This document shows positions 1 through 8,634 of a stretch of DNA of 34,233 nt, in pieces. The DNA is from Thermotalea metallivorans (lineage in GTDB: Bacteria; Bacillota; Clostridia; Peptostreptococcales; Thermotaleaceae). Location: the NCBI RefSeq assembly GCF_001562415.1, contig NZ_LOEE01000009.1:1-34233 (forward strand). The letters run 5' to 3'. Position 1 is the stretch's first letter. Every line of letters begins with the position of its first letter. The position numbers and the translations under genes are program-made. A model generated the notes under the pieces. That model was not told where the DNA came from. It saw nothing but the letters and a program-made list of their open reading frames with translations, and did not search any database.

Positions 1-776
1 TTAACATAGATGTCTAACTCCTTCCATATGGTGTTGAAATAGTGTCTGAATTCAGGAGCTTCTCTGGAAGTAAGGGGGGTTCTTTCCATATCTAAGGTGA
101 GCTTGATTTCATGGATGCTTTTTACGGCAGCAGGCCTTTTTGTCAGCACAATCACCCGATCCGCCATGGAGATGGCTTCTGCGATGTCATGGGTTACCAT
201 AAGAGCAGTTTTCTTTTCTTTTTTTAGAATGCTGGCGATCTCATCTGCAACGGTTAGTCTTGTCTGGTAATCTAAAGCGGAAAATGGCTCATCCAGCAAT
301 AAAATATCCGGTTCCACGGCAAGGGTCCTGATGAGGGCTACCCTCTGCCGCATGCCCCCCGACAGCTGCCGAGGATAATAGTGTTTAAATTCACCCAGCC
401 CATACATTTCCAATAACTTCTCAGCCTTCATCTTTGCTTCATGATTGAGCTTGCCTTGGATTTCCAGTCCGATCAATACGTTGTTGAAAATGGTTCTCCA
501 TTCAAACAGATGATCTTTTTGAAACATATATCCGACAGATTTATTGGTTCCATTGACTTCCCTTCCATTGACGATGACTTTTCCGGAGGAAGGTTTGATC
601 AGTCCTGAAATGATGGACAAAGCTGTTGATTTTCCACATCCGCTTGGTCCTACAATGACGACGATTTCTCCCTGATATACATCGAAGGTTAGATGATGAA
701 TGGCATGGGTTTCCCCGTCCAACGTATGATAGTTCATGGATACATTTTGTACCTCAACCACCTTTTCAGCAGTCAT
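1..776 (-). CDS. ABC transporter ATP-binding protein, nitrate/sulfonate/taurine type (3' end outside window)
   Basis: Cytoplasmic ATPase of a NitT/TauT-type ABC importer; it hydrolyses ATP to drive uptake through a permease that should lie further left. Seen: Walker A GPSGCGKST (about residues 43-51), Q-loop Gln86, signature LSGGM (138-142), Walker B ILLLDEP (158-164) and switch His196. The start is ATG at 776, preceded by AGGGAGG with suitable spacing. 258 codons are read without a stop before the window ends; family members are about 250-265 residues, so only a few residues are missing. It is transcribed away from the UbiD gene across a 310-base divergent spacer. The family assignment is secure; the substrate cannot be told from the ATPase. 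It is a paralogue of the ATPase at 4420-5178, not a copy. Confidence 0.93.
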   Translation of the reverse strand, partial: MTAEKVVEVQNVSMNYHTLDGETHAIHHLTFDVYQGEIVVIVGPSGCGKSTALSIISGLIKPSSGKVIVNGREVNGTNKSVGYMFQKDHLFEWRTIFNNVLIGLEIQGKLNHEAKMKAEKLLEMYGLGEFKHYYPRQLSGGMRQRVALIRTLAVEPDILLLDEPFSALDYQTRLTVADEIASILKKEKKTALMVTHDIAEAISMADRVIVLTKRPAAVKSIHEIKLTLDMERTPLTSREAPEFRHYFNTIWKELDIYV

Positions 777-1086
777 TAACATTCCTCCCTAGGGTGCAAA
801 ATGGGTATAGTTTATCATATTCCAGGCACAGGGGAATGGTGACTTTTCTAAAAAGGAAGGGAAAATGCTCGAAAGAGAAATGGATAGTGTTTTTGGGATT
901 GCTCATAAAGCAAAATAGGGGATTGGATTTCATAAGAGGAATTTATGGACAAATGTAGAAGTTTAAATAGTCTGTTGTTTGGGAAATATTAGATGATACG
1001 ACAGGTTTCCAAGGATGTTTTCCGTAAGAAGGACTTTTTTGTCTTAGGGATTTTAAGGAGAAGGGAAAGAGGAAGGGGATGAGATT
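777..1086. other. Divergent intergenic region
   Basis: 310 bases between the leftward ABC ATPase and the rightward UbiD gene. It must hold both promoters, but I see no clean TTGACA/TATAAT pair for either. An A+G-rich stretch at 1051-1080 supplies the ribosome binding site for the UbiD TTG start. A weak hairpin-like segment with an internal run of six T lies near 1025-1050. A 17-codon reading frame at 865 has a Shine-Dalgarno-like AAGGAAGGG but is too short to call. Confidence 0.5.
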
Positions 1087-2523
1087 TTGGCATATAAGGA
1101 TCTTCAGGACTTTGTGAAACGGTTGGAAGAGAAAAATCTGCTAAAAAGAATTAAGGTAGAGGTAGATAGTAATCTGGAAATAACGGAAATTGTAGACCGG
1201 GTATCCAAGGCATGGGGACCCGCCCTGCTATTTGAAAAAGTAAAGGGTTCGCCCTATCCTGTACTGATCAATGCCTTTGGAACCTATGAAAGAATGAATA
1301 TGGCTTTGGAGGTAGAGGATATCAATGACATAGCCGATGAAATTGTAAATCTGATGGATATGTCCAATTATGTCACTTTGATGAGGAAACTAAAATCGGT
1401 TCCAAAGCTGGCGAGATTGGCCAAGGTATTTCCGAAGAAGGTGACCAAAGCACCTTGTCAGGAGGTTATAGAAGAACCAGATCTTTCAAAGCTTCCTGTA
1501 TTAAAATGCTGGCCGAAGGATGGGGGGAGGTTTATCACGCTGCCTCTGGTTATCACAAAGGATCCGGAAACGGGAATGCAGAATATGGGGATGTACAGGC
1601 TCCAAGTTTTTGATAAAAGAACAACGGGAATGCATTGGCATCTTCATAAGGATGGCAGGCATATTTATGAGAAATATAAAAAAATGGGAGGAAGGATGCC
1701 TGTTGCCGTGGCATTGGGATGTGATCCGGCCACGATCTATGCAGCCACTGCCCCATTGCCTAAGGAAATTGATGAAATGATTTTTGCAGGATTTTTGAGA
1801 AAAGCTCCTTTGGAAATTGTAAAATGTATTACCCATGATGTCTATGTACCTGCCCATGCCGAATTTGTATTGGAGGGATATGTAGATGTGGATGAGCTCA
1901 GGATGGAAGGACCCTTTGGAGATCATACGGGATATTACTCCCTGAGTGATTTATATCCCGTATTCCACCTGACGAAAATCACGAGACGCAAAGAGCCGAT
2001 CTATCCTGCAACGGTAGTGGGAAAACCGCCTATGGAGGATTGTTATCTGGGAAAAGCCACGGAAAGAATCTTTTTGCCTTTGGTGAGGATACAATGTCCT
2101 GAAATTGTAGATATGAATTTTCCTTTAGAAGGTGTATTTCATAATTGTGTCATCGTTTCTATCAAAAAAACATATCCCGGACAGGCCAAAAAGGTGATGC
2201 ACGCTTTATGGGGCATGGGCCAAATGATGTATACGAAAATGATTATCGTGGTGGACGCCCATGTAGACCCCAAGGATCTGTCCACTGTAGCATGGAAGGT
2301 ATTCAATAATATTGATGCCGCTAGGGATGTGGTGATTGTGGATGGTCCTTTGGATGCCTTAGACCATGCATCTAACTTGCCCCATTACGGACATAAAATG
2401 GGTATTGATGCCACAAAAAAATGGCCCAGTGAAGGACACACCCGGGAATGGCCTGATGACATTGAGATGTCAAAGGAAATTAAGGATTTGGTAGATGCAA
2501 GGTGGGAAGAATATGGGATGTAG
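1087..2523 (+). CDS. UbiD family (prenylated-FMN) decarboxylase, MqnL/UbiD-like
   Basis: 478 residues, a normal length for UbiD. The family decarboxylates aromatic or alpha,beta-unsaturated acids with prenylated FMN and a divalent metal. Seen: the cofactor/metal-binding segment around QNMGMYRLQV (Asn166, Arg171) and the catalytic EGPFGDHTGYY block (residues 274-284) with its conserved Glu and Asp. The start is TTG at 1087 after GAGGAAGGGGATGAG; no ATG fits the N-terminus better. The UbiA-family gene overlaps its last codons, so the two are translationally coupled. A UbiX flavin prenyltransferase, which would be needed to make the cofactor, is not in the window. Known for the family: UbiD with UbiA acts in ubiquinone biosynthesis and, as MqnL/MqnP, late in futalosine-route menaquinone biosynthesis. 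Inferred: quinone-like chemistry here; degradation of an aromatic acid is the alternative. Confidence 0.93.
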   Translation: MAYKDLQDFVKRLEEKNLLKRIKVEVDSNLEITEIVDRVSKAWGPALLFEKVKGSPYPVLINAFGTYERMNMALEVEDINDIADEIVNLMDMSNYVTLMRKLKSVPKLARLAKVFPKKVTKAPCQEVIEEPDLSKLPVLKCWPKDGGRFITLPLVITKDPETGMQNMGMYRLQVFDKRTTGMHWHLHKDGRHIYEKYKKMGGRMPVAVALGCDPATIYAATAPLPKEIDEMIFAGFLRKAPLEIVKCITHDVYVPAHAEFVLEGYVDVDELRMEGPFGDHTGYYSLSDLYPVFHLTKITRRKEPIYPATVVGKPPMEDCYLGKATERIFLPLVRIQCPEIVDMNFPLEGVFHNCVIVSIKKTYPGQAKKVMHALWGMGQMMYTKMIIVVDAHVDPKDLSTVAWKVFNNIDAARDVVIVDGPLDALDHASNLPHYGHKMGIDATKKWPSEGHTREWPDDIEMSKEIKDLVDARWEEYGM

Positions 2524-3376
2524 CAGGGTGAGAACCTATGGAGAATTGGTGATGTTCTCCCATACCCTTTTCTCTCTGCCTTTTGCCTTGATTTCCATGC
2601 TTTGGGCAGCCCAAGGACTGCCACCGGGGAGAATTATCTTTTGGATTCTGGTTGCTTTGACAGGTGCTAGAAACGGAGCTAACGGCCTAAATCGCTTGAT
2701 CGACAGGGAGATTGATGCGAAGAATCCAAGGACTGCCCACAGGCATCTGCCCAAGGGATTGGTAAAGGAATGGGAAGTCATTTTGTTGATATTTTTCTGT
2801 TTTGCCCTGATGGTGCTGGCAGCCTTCATGCTCAATCCCTTGTGTGTAAAATTGCTTCCTCTGCCGATTTTCATTTTTATTATTTACTCATATACCAAGC
2901 GTTTTACCTGGGCTTGCCATCTCATATTGGGGATTGCCTGCGGTGGTGCCCCCGTGGGAGCGTGGATGGCTGTAACGGGTGCAATCGGATGGCCTTCCAT
3001 TGTCCTTGGTGCCATGGTAACCCTGTGGGTGGCGGGCTTTGATATCATCTATGCCACCCAAGACGTTGATTTTGACAGAAGTCATGGATTGTTTTCCATC
3101 CCTGCAAAGTTTGGAATTCAAAACGGCTTGTATATATCGGCTTTCTTCCATGCTGGAGCCGTTTCTCTGCTGATGTATTTGCATTTTCTTATGGAAACAG
3201 GATGGTTCTATCTGACAGGGATAGCCATAACGGCTGTATTGCTGTTTCTGGAACATATAATTGTATCACCGAAGAACTTGAGAACCATGAGAATTGCTTC
3301 ATATAATATCAATCAGGTTGTCGGTGTCGTTATGTTGATTTTTACGGCCTTGGATATGTTTATAAAGATAAGATGA
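2513..3376 (+). CDS. UbiA family prenyltransferase, MqnP-like
   Basis: 287-residue integral membrane enzyme that transfers a polyprenyl chain from its diphosphate to an aromatic acceptor. Seen: the first Asp-rich motif NRLIDREID (about residues 60-68) followed by NPRT, and the second, QDVDFDRSHG, about 120 residues later; multiple hydrophobic helices. The GARNGANGLNRLIDREID block resembles the bacterial UbiA-like proteins of the futalosine pathway (MqnP) more than MenA. I take ATG 2513, which overlaps the UbiD stop and is preceded by GGTGGGAAG; an in-frame ATG at 2495 has no good ribosome site. The pairing with UbiD suggests that the same molecule is prenylated and decarboxylated. No terminator is seen before the transporter genes that follow. 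Confidence 0.92.
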   Translation: MGCSRVRTYGELVMFSHTLFSLPFALISMLWAAQGLPPGRIIFWILVALTGARNGANGLNRLIDREIDAKNPRTAHRHLPKGLVKEWEVILLIFFCFALMVLAAFMLNPLCVKLLPLPIFIFIIYSYTKRFTWACHLILGIACGGAPVGAWMAVTGAIGWPSIVLGAMVTLWVAGFDIIYATQDVDFDRSHGLFSIPAKFGIQNGLYISAFFHAGAVSLLMYLHFLMETGWFYLTGIAITAVLLFLEHIIVSPKNLRTMRIASYNINQVVGVVMLIFTALDMFIKIR

Positions 3377-3467
3377 TAGAAATATTGTCTGAAGCATAAG
3401 ATGGTTTATCAAAAGAAACATAATAAGAAAAAATGTTTACAATATCAGTGGAATGGAGGATTTTAAA

Positions 3468-4418
3468 ATGAAAAAGACAATTTGCATCATGTGTATGATG
3501 GTTTTGCTGTTTTTTTTGGGTGCCTGCTCCTATAGCAAGGAAGCCATGAAGGGAAATAACGTCTATCAGGAAAGTATTACCATTGGTATCCTGCCGGATG
3601 TGGATTCCATACCCTTTATTATAGCCCAAGAAAAGGGATATTTTCAGGAAGAAGGTCTAAGGGTAACCCTGGAACAGTTCAAAAGCGCAGTCGATAGGGA
3701 CAGTGCCCTTCAGAGCGGTAGTCTGGATGGAGCAGTTTCGGATATTCTGGCTGCAGCCTTTGCCAAAGACAATGGCTTTCCTATGGTCATTACTTCTATG
3801 ACCAATGGCAGTTATAAACTGTTGGTGAATCAGAATGAAAATATTGATGATATTCAAGGATTGAGCGGGAGAGATGTGGCTATTTCCAAGAATACCGTCA
3901 TAGAATATGTGACAGACAAGATAATGATGGAAGGGGGCTTGACTCCCGATGATATCCATAAGGTGATTGTTCCCAAAATTCCTATCCGCTTGGAAATGCT
4001 CCAAAAGGGAAAGGTTGTTGCCGCTACCCTTCCGGAACCTTTGGCGACGGTGGCTATCAAAGAGGGAGCCAAGCTGTTGAACAGCTCCGACCATCTGGAT
4101 ATCAACCCCGGGGTTTTTATTTTTACTGCCAAAGCTGTCGAAGAAAAATCTGGAGCAATTCAAGCCATGTATAGGGCTTATAATAAGGCAGTGGAATTTT
4201 TGGCCAAGGAATCCCCGGAAAATTATATGGACATGCTCATCGAAAAAGGAGGATTTCCTGAGACTGTGAAAGGGGCTATTACTTTGCCGCAATATACAAA
4301 GGCTGCGGTTCCCTCGGAGGAAGAAGTCCATGACGTGATTGCATGGCTCTATAAGAGACAGTTGATTAAAAATTCCTATGATTATGAAGAACTGGTAAAT
4401 GATCAATTTGTAAGGTAA
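3468..4418 (+). CDS. ABC transporter substrate-binding lipoprotein (NMT1/SsuA-like)
   Basis: 316-residue extracellular receptor anchored by a lipid. Seen: signal peptide with lipobox LGAC (acylated Cys20), then a type II periplasmic-binding fold of the NMT1/SsuA kind, with the typical opening of a pocket-forming segment and GYFQEEGL near residue 55. The start is ATG 3468 because GGAGG lies 8 bases before it; an upstream in-frame ATG at 3453 sits inside the Shine-Dalgarno region. Its stop is one base from the ATPase start, and the permease follows, so this is a complete importer. The ligand is unknown; proteins of this fold also include the MqnA/MqnD enzymes, so a non-transport role cannot be excluded from sequence alone, but the lipobox and the neighbouring permease favour transport. 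Confidence 0.88.
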   Translation: MKKTICIMCMMVLLFFLGACSYSKEAMKGNNVYQESITIGILPDVDSIPFIIAQEKGYFQEEGLRVTLEQFKSAVDRDSALQSGSLDGAVSDILAAAFAKDNGFPMVITSMTNGSYKLLVNQNENIDDIQGLSGRDVAISKNTVIEYVTDKIMMEGGLTPDDIHKVIVPKIPIRLEMLQKGKVVAATLPEPLATVAIKEGAKLLNSSDHLDINPGVFIFTAKAVEEKSGAIQAMYRAYNKAVEFLAKESPENYMDMLIEKGGFPETVKGAITLPQYTKAAVPSEEEVHDVIAWLYKRQLIKNSYDYEELVNDQFVR

Positions 4419-4419
4419 G

Positions 4420-5178
4420 ATGGGTATGATTGAAACTAGAGACCTTACGGTAGTGTATAAATCCCGAAATAGCTGTTATACTGCCTTGGATAAAATTACT
4501 ATGGCTATTCTTGAAGGGGAAACCTGTGCCTTGATCGGTCCGTCAGGCTGTGGCAAGTCAACTTTGCTGAAGGTACTGGCGGGAATCATTAGGGAATTTG
4601 AAGGCCAGGTAGCCATAAAAAATCAGCCTGTGATGCCGAAAAGACATAGAATCGGCTTTATTCCCCAGAATTATGGCTTGCTGGACTGGAAAAATGTATA
4701 TCAAAATGTTACGCTAGGATTAAGGATTAAGGACGGGAAAAAGAAGATAGATAGGAATGATATAGCCCATATTTTAGATCTATTGGGACTGAAAGGCTTG
4801 GAAGAAAGGTATCCTAACGAATTAAGCGGAGGACAGCAGCAAAGGGCTGCTTTGGCCCGTGCTTTTCTTTTGAAGCCGGACTTGCTTTTGATGGATGAGC
4901 CTTTTTCCGCTTTGGATGCTATTACAAGGGAGGAAATACAGGATGTATTCTTGTATGTATGGAAGAAAAATCCCGTTTCCACAATTCTTGTGACCCACCA
5001 TGTGGAAGAGGCCGTATATCTGGGGAAAAAAATTGTTATTTTGTCAGATTCGCCGGGCAGAATATTGAAAATATTGGATAATCCGTTATTCGGGGAAAAT
5101 GATCTCAGAAATAAAGAGGATTATTTTCAGATGTGTCTTGAACTGAGAAAAATCATCAAAGAGGATTGGTCAAAATGA
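4420..5178 (+). CDS. ABC transporter ATP-binding protein (NitT/TauT type)
   Basis: 252-residue ATPase of the importer formed with the flanking lipoprotein and permease. Seen: Walker A GPSGCGKST (about residues 40-48), signature LSGGQQQR, Walker B LLLMDEP and the switch segment VTHH. The start at 4420 is one base after the preceding stop; ATG 4426 in the same frame has slightly better spacing from AAGGTAAG and is equally possible. The last codons overlap the permease start in an ATGA arrangement, showing translational coupling. Confidence 0.92.
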   Translation: MGMIETRDLTVVYKSRNSCYTALDKITMAILEGETCALIGPSGCGKSTLLKVLAGIIREFEGQVAIKNQPVMPKRHRIGFIPQNYGLLDWKNVYQNVTLGLRIKDGKKKIDRNDIAHILDLLGLKGLEERYPNELSGGQQQRAALARAFLLKPDLLLMDEPFSALDAITREEIQDVFLYVWKKNPVSTILVTHHVEEAVYLGKKIVILSDSPGRILKILDNPLFGENDLRNKEDYFQMCLELRKIIKEDWSK

Positions 5179-5927
5179 CAGGAAAAAAAAAGATCGTCCA
5201 ATATGTCCACGGCATGGTTGTGCTGTTTGTCTTATGGTACGGCATATCGGCCTTGGCAGAGCTTCCCGTGATACCTTCTCCCCTTGCCGTTATGAGCAAC
5301 TTGGTACAGATTTTTTATGGAAAGATGATGGTCCATGGATTCTATAGTTTGTGGAGGATCTTTGCAGGGGTATTTCTATCTACTGTTTTTGGGATGCCCA
5401 TTGGCCTGTGCATGGGTTACTTTGAAAGATGGGATCGGATATTGTCGCCTATTGTCTACTTAATTTATCCCATACCCAAAATTGCTTTGCTGCCTATGAT
5501 TATGCTGCTCTTTGGCTTAGGGGATTTATCAAAGATTGTCATCATGATCCTGATTATTATTTTTCAAGTGATTGTGGCCATAAGGGATGGAGTAAAGAGT
5601 ATTCCCAAAGAGGCCTATGATCCCTTATATTCCTTAGGAGCAGGCTATATGGACATTTTTAAAGAAATTATCATTCCTGCCTCTTTGCCCAAGTTGCTTA
5701 CATCTTTACGCATTGCCATGGCTACGGCCATATCCGTGCTATTTTTCACTGAGACCTTTGGGACCCAGTATGGCATGGGTTATTTTATCATGGATGCATG
5801 GATGCGGGTAAACTATCTGGAAATGTATTCCGGCATTGTAGTGTTGAGCATCATAGGATTGGCTTTGTTTATTGCCATAGATATTTTGGAGGAACGATTA
5901 TGCAGGTGGCATTGCAGTCGGAGGTAG
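5175..5927 (+). CDS. ABC transporter permease (SsuC/TauC-like)
   Basis: 250-residue membrane permease with about six hydrophobic segments. The cytoplasmic coupling loop of binding-protein-dependent permeases is visible as the EAYDPLYSLGAGYMDIFKEI segment in the second half, which docks on the ATPase. I chose ATG 5175, which overlaps the ATPase stop (ATGA); a TTG at 5166 is in frame but further from a ribosome site. A gap of about 90 bases without a terminator leads to the response regulator, so readthrough is likely. Confidence 0.9.
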   Translation: MTGKKKIVQYVHGMVVLFVLWYGISALAELPVIPSPLAVMSNLVQIFYGKMMVHGFYSLWRIFAGVFLSTVFGMPIGLCMGYFERWDRILSPIVYLIYPIPKIALLPMIMLLFGLGDLSKIVIMILIIIFQVIVAIRDGVKSIPKEAYDPLYSLGAGYMDIFKEIIIPASLPKLLTSLRIAMATAISVLFFTETFGTQYGMGYFIMDAWMRVNYLEMYSGIVVLSIIGLALFIAIDILEERLCRWHCSRR

Positions 5928-6017
5928 AATACAAAGGACCATATGGCAGCAGGGATTGCAGAAAATGAAAACAGAAGGATAAGGGGACAGATATGGGGAA
6001 GGATTGGAGGTGATGGA

Positions 6018-6716
6018 ATGAAAAATAGGACTGTACTGGTTGTCGATGACGAGAAAAAAATTGTAGACGTGGTGGCGGCGTATTTAAGCAAAGAAGGTTT
6101 TCACGTATTAACTGCAGCCGACGGAGAAGAAGCCCTAGGCATATTGAAAAAAGAAACGGTCCATTTGATTGTCCTAGACCTGATGTTGCCAAAGCTTTCT
6201 GGAGAGGAAGTGTGCAGCAGCATAAGGAGTTGTTCCGATGTGCCTATAATCATGCTGACGGCAAAAGCGGAAGAAAATGATAAGGTGGAAGGCCTTGCCC
6301 TCGGGGCCGATGACTATCTGACAAAACCCTTTAGTCCAAGGGAGCTGGTAAGTCGGGTTAGGGCGTTGATGCGCAGGAGCTATCGAGAAGACCAGCCCCT
6401 GGCGGATTATTTGATATTTAACGGCGGAGATTTGGAAGTAGATGTAAAAAAGCTTCAGGTGAAAAAGAAGGGACAACCGGTAAACTTTACACCCAATGAA
6501 TTGAAACTGCTATATGTTTTTCTTATCAATCCGGGGCAAATTTTTACCAGAGAACAGCTCATTGAAAAAGCCTTTGGCTATGACTATGAAGGATTTGACA
6601 GAACGGTAGATGTACACATTAAAAATATACGACAGAAAATTGAAGATGATCCCAAAAATCCGGTGTATATTCTTACAGTTTACGGAATGGGTTATAAATT
6701 TGGAGGTACAAAATGA
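6018..6716 (+). CDS. OmpR-family two-component response regulator
   Basis: 232-residue DNA-binding regulator. Seen: receiver domain (residues 1-120) with acidic pocket Asp10-Asp11, phospho-acceptor Asp54 in VLDLMLP and the LTKPF lysine; winged-helix effector domain with the TRxxLI and GYDYEGFDRTVDVHIKNIRQK segments. The start is ATG 6018 after GGAGGTGATGG; the open frame extends upstream to 5943 without a ribosome site. It overlaps the histidine kinase gene by 4 bases. Being co-directional with the UbiD/UbiA/importer genes, it probably regulates them or itself, although no direct-repeat binding site is evident. Confidence 0.94.
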   Translation: MKNRTVLVVDDEKKIVDVVAAYLSKEGFHVLTAADGEEALGILKKETVHLIVLDLMLPKLSGEEVCSSIRSCSDVPIIMLTAKAEENDKVEGLALGADDYLTKPFSPRELVSRVRALMRRSYREDQPLADYLIFNGGDLEVDVKKLQVKKKGQPVNFTPNELKLLYVFLINPGQIFTREQLIEKAFGYDYEGFDRTVDVHIKNIRQKIEDDPKNPVYILTVYGMGYKFGGTK

Positions 6717-8119
6717 AAGTACCATTGTTCAGAAGATTATCGATCAGTTTTTTTGTTACGGTCATTGGTTCTATTTTGATTACCAGCCTAATATCCAACG
6801 ATATGATTGACAAAAGATTCAACGAATATTTGTCTAATGAGCACAAGAGAAAAATAACTAAGGTCATAAGTTTAGTAGAGGAGATTTTTGTTCAAGAAAT
6901 GGACCTTCAAAGTGTTGCTTCCTATAGGGAGTTGGCAAGGGTGGCAATCTTGGAAGACCTGTATATTGAGATAAAAAACCCTGAAGGAAAGGTTTTTTTT
7001 TCATCGGGACGGGAACATCTGCTTCACAAAAAGATGATGGGCCATATGTCCCGACCCATGATGGGCATGGGATGGAGGAAAAGTCTAGGACAGTATATGG
7101 AAGAAAATTATTCTTTGACAAAGGACGGGAAAACAACAGGCACCTTGATTATCGGCTATTTCGGACAATGGAATTTGACAGAACGGGATGTAGGGTTTAA
7201 AGATACATTAAATCGGGCTTTTTTGATTTCTATTACGGCTGCATTAATCTTTGGGTTGATGATGAGCATATTATTGTCAAAACAATTAACGACACCTCTG
7301 ATCAAGCTTACGGGGATTGCCAATGAAATGAGGGAAGGCAACTTGACCGTGCGGGCCGATGCTGATACCAATACCTTAGAGATTGATCAATTGTCTAAGG
7401 CAATGAACCATCTGGCAGAAACATTGCAGCAGCAGGAGATGTTGAGAAAAAGGCTGACCACGGATATGGCCCATGAGCTCAGAACACCCCTTACTACTTT
7501 GAAAAGCCATATGGAAGCTTTTATCGATGGCGTATGGGAACCTACAGAGGAGAGGTTTGCGGACTGTTATGAAGAGGTAGAGCGATTGACAAAGTTGGTA
7601 GGGAACCTGCAAAACCTGGCGAAACTGGAACAGGCCGCCTTGCAGTTGAATAAAGAACCATTTGATTTATCCCAGGAAATTATAAAAATTACGGAAGTGA
7701 TGGAGCCTCAATTTCGAAAGAAAAATATTCCCATAGAGCTCGATTTGATACAAGAACTTCGGGTATTGATGGATCGAGATAAAATAAAGCAAATCTTATT
7801 TAATTTGCTTTCTAATGCTTATAAATATACCCATGAAGGCGGACGGGTTGAAATCAAGCTGAGGAAGGAGGATAAGGGGGTCGTCCTTACCATAAAAGAT
7901 AACGGAATAGGTATCTCGGAAAAAGATCTTCCCTATATTTTTGAAAGATTCTATAGGGGAGATGTTTCAAGAAGCAGAGAAACAGGAGGGGCAGGGATAG
8001 GCTTGGCCATTGTAAAAACCTTGGTGGAAGCCCATGGAGGTAAAATAAAAGCGGAAAGCACCCCAGGCATGGGCAGTACTTTTACAATTACTTTCCCACA
8101 AAACATTCTCTCTGCATAA
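6713..8119 (+). CDS. Sensor histidine kinase with Met/His-rich extracytoplasmic patch
   Basis: 468-residue membrane kinase. Order: transmembrane helix (about 10-28), extracytoplasmic sensor (30-165), second transmembrane helix (168-188), HAMP linker, H-box DMAHELRTPL (His254), N-box NLLSNAYKY, G1 DNGIGIS and G2 GGAGIGLAI. It phosphorylates the regulator encoded just upstream (ATGA overlap). Odd: residues 102-120 of the sensor hold six Met and three His, in the run MMGHMSRPMMGMG; such Met-rich patches bind Cu(I)/Ag(I) in other envelope proteins, so metal sensing is possible (inference). A strong terminator follows immediately at 8132. Confidence 0.93.
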   Translation: MKVPLFRRLSISFFVTVIGSILITSLISNDMIDKRFNEYLSNEHKRKITKVISLVEEIFVQEMDLQSVASYRELARVAILEDLYIEIKNPEGKVFFSSGREHLLHKKMMGHMSRPMMGMGWRKSLGQYMEENYSLTKDGKTTGTLIIGYFGQWNLTERDVGFKDTLNRAFLISITAALIFGLMMSILLSKQLTTPLIKLTGIANEMREGNLTVRADADTNTLEIDQLSKAMNHLAETLQQQEMLRKRLTTDMAHELRTPLTTLKSHMEAFIDGVWEPTEERFADCYEEVERLTKLVGNLQNLAKLEQAALQLNKEPFDLSQEIIKITEVMEPQFRKKNIPIELDLIQELRVLMDRDKIKQILFNLLSNAYKYTHEGGRVEIKLRKEDKGVVLTIKDNGIGISEKDLPYIFERFYRGDVSRSRETGGAGIGLAIVKTLVEAHGGKIKAESTPGMGSTFTITFPQNILSA

Positions 8120-8131
8120 TATTTGACATTC

Positions 8132-8163
8132 AACCGGCCTTTGGTCCAAAGGCCGGTTTTCCC
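8132..8163 (+). terminator. Rho-independent terminator of the ubiD-to-kinase unit
   Basis: An 11-pair GC-rich stem AACCGGCCTTT / AAAGGCCGGTT with a small loop, followed by TTTTCCC. It ends the seven-gene unit. On the opposite strand the tail is not T-rich, so it is probably one-directional. Confidence 0.9.
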
Positions 8164-8186
8164 ATGGATATGGTAGGAGATTTGGC

Positions 8187-8468
8187 TTACTGTATCTGTG
8201 AATTGACAATGTAGGCAAGGCCATCCAAACCATAATCCAATGATTCCCGAAGTTGATCCAATTCTTCGCCTAAATTTTCTCCCATTTCTTCTATTGTTTC
8301 TATGATCGACGGAACTTTGGCATGAAAATCATCTTTTAAATTTTCAATTTCTTCACGATGTTCCTGTAGTGATTTTTCAAGCATGGACAGTTTCATATTC
8401 ATAGCATCCTTAAAATCATGAAAATCACGATAGATCTTTTCTAGCAATTCATAGACTTGGTGGTCCAT
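8187..8468 (-). CDS. Small coiled-coil protein of unknown function
   Basis: 93 residues, acidic and almost wholly helical, with heptad-like spacing across MKLSMLEKSLQEHREEIENL and a second amphipathic segment ending in LDYGLDGLAYIV. No signal peptide or membrane helix. The start is ATG 8468, eight bases after AAGGGG on the minus strand; the open frame continues upstream to 8561 but that part is unlike a protein. It is convergent with the kinase gene and divergent from the small gene at 8635. Function unknown; a structural or regulatory helical protein. Confidence 0.72.
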   Translation of the reverse strand: MDHQVYELLEKIYRDFHDFKDAMNMKLSMLEKSLQEHREEIENLKDDFHAKVPSIIETIEEMGENLGEELDQLRESLDYGLDGLAYIVNSQIQ

Positions 8469-8634
8469 ATACATCACCCCTTTGTGCAATATTGATTGGT
8501 ATAAATTTATTATACAATATATTGGCTGTATGTAGGGAAAATAGAAGGGAAAGATGTTCAAAAGTTTACATAGGAAGAAGGATTTTAAGGAAATATGTAT
8601 AATATAAACATTATATCATTCTAAGAGGTGGTTC

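Noticed and set aside
865-918. 17-codon frame with a Shine-Dalgarno-like sequence in the divergent spacer
   Set aside because: Too short, no terminator or recognisable product; may be chance in A+G-rich DNA.
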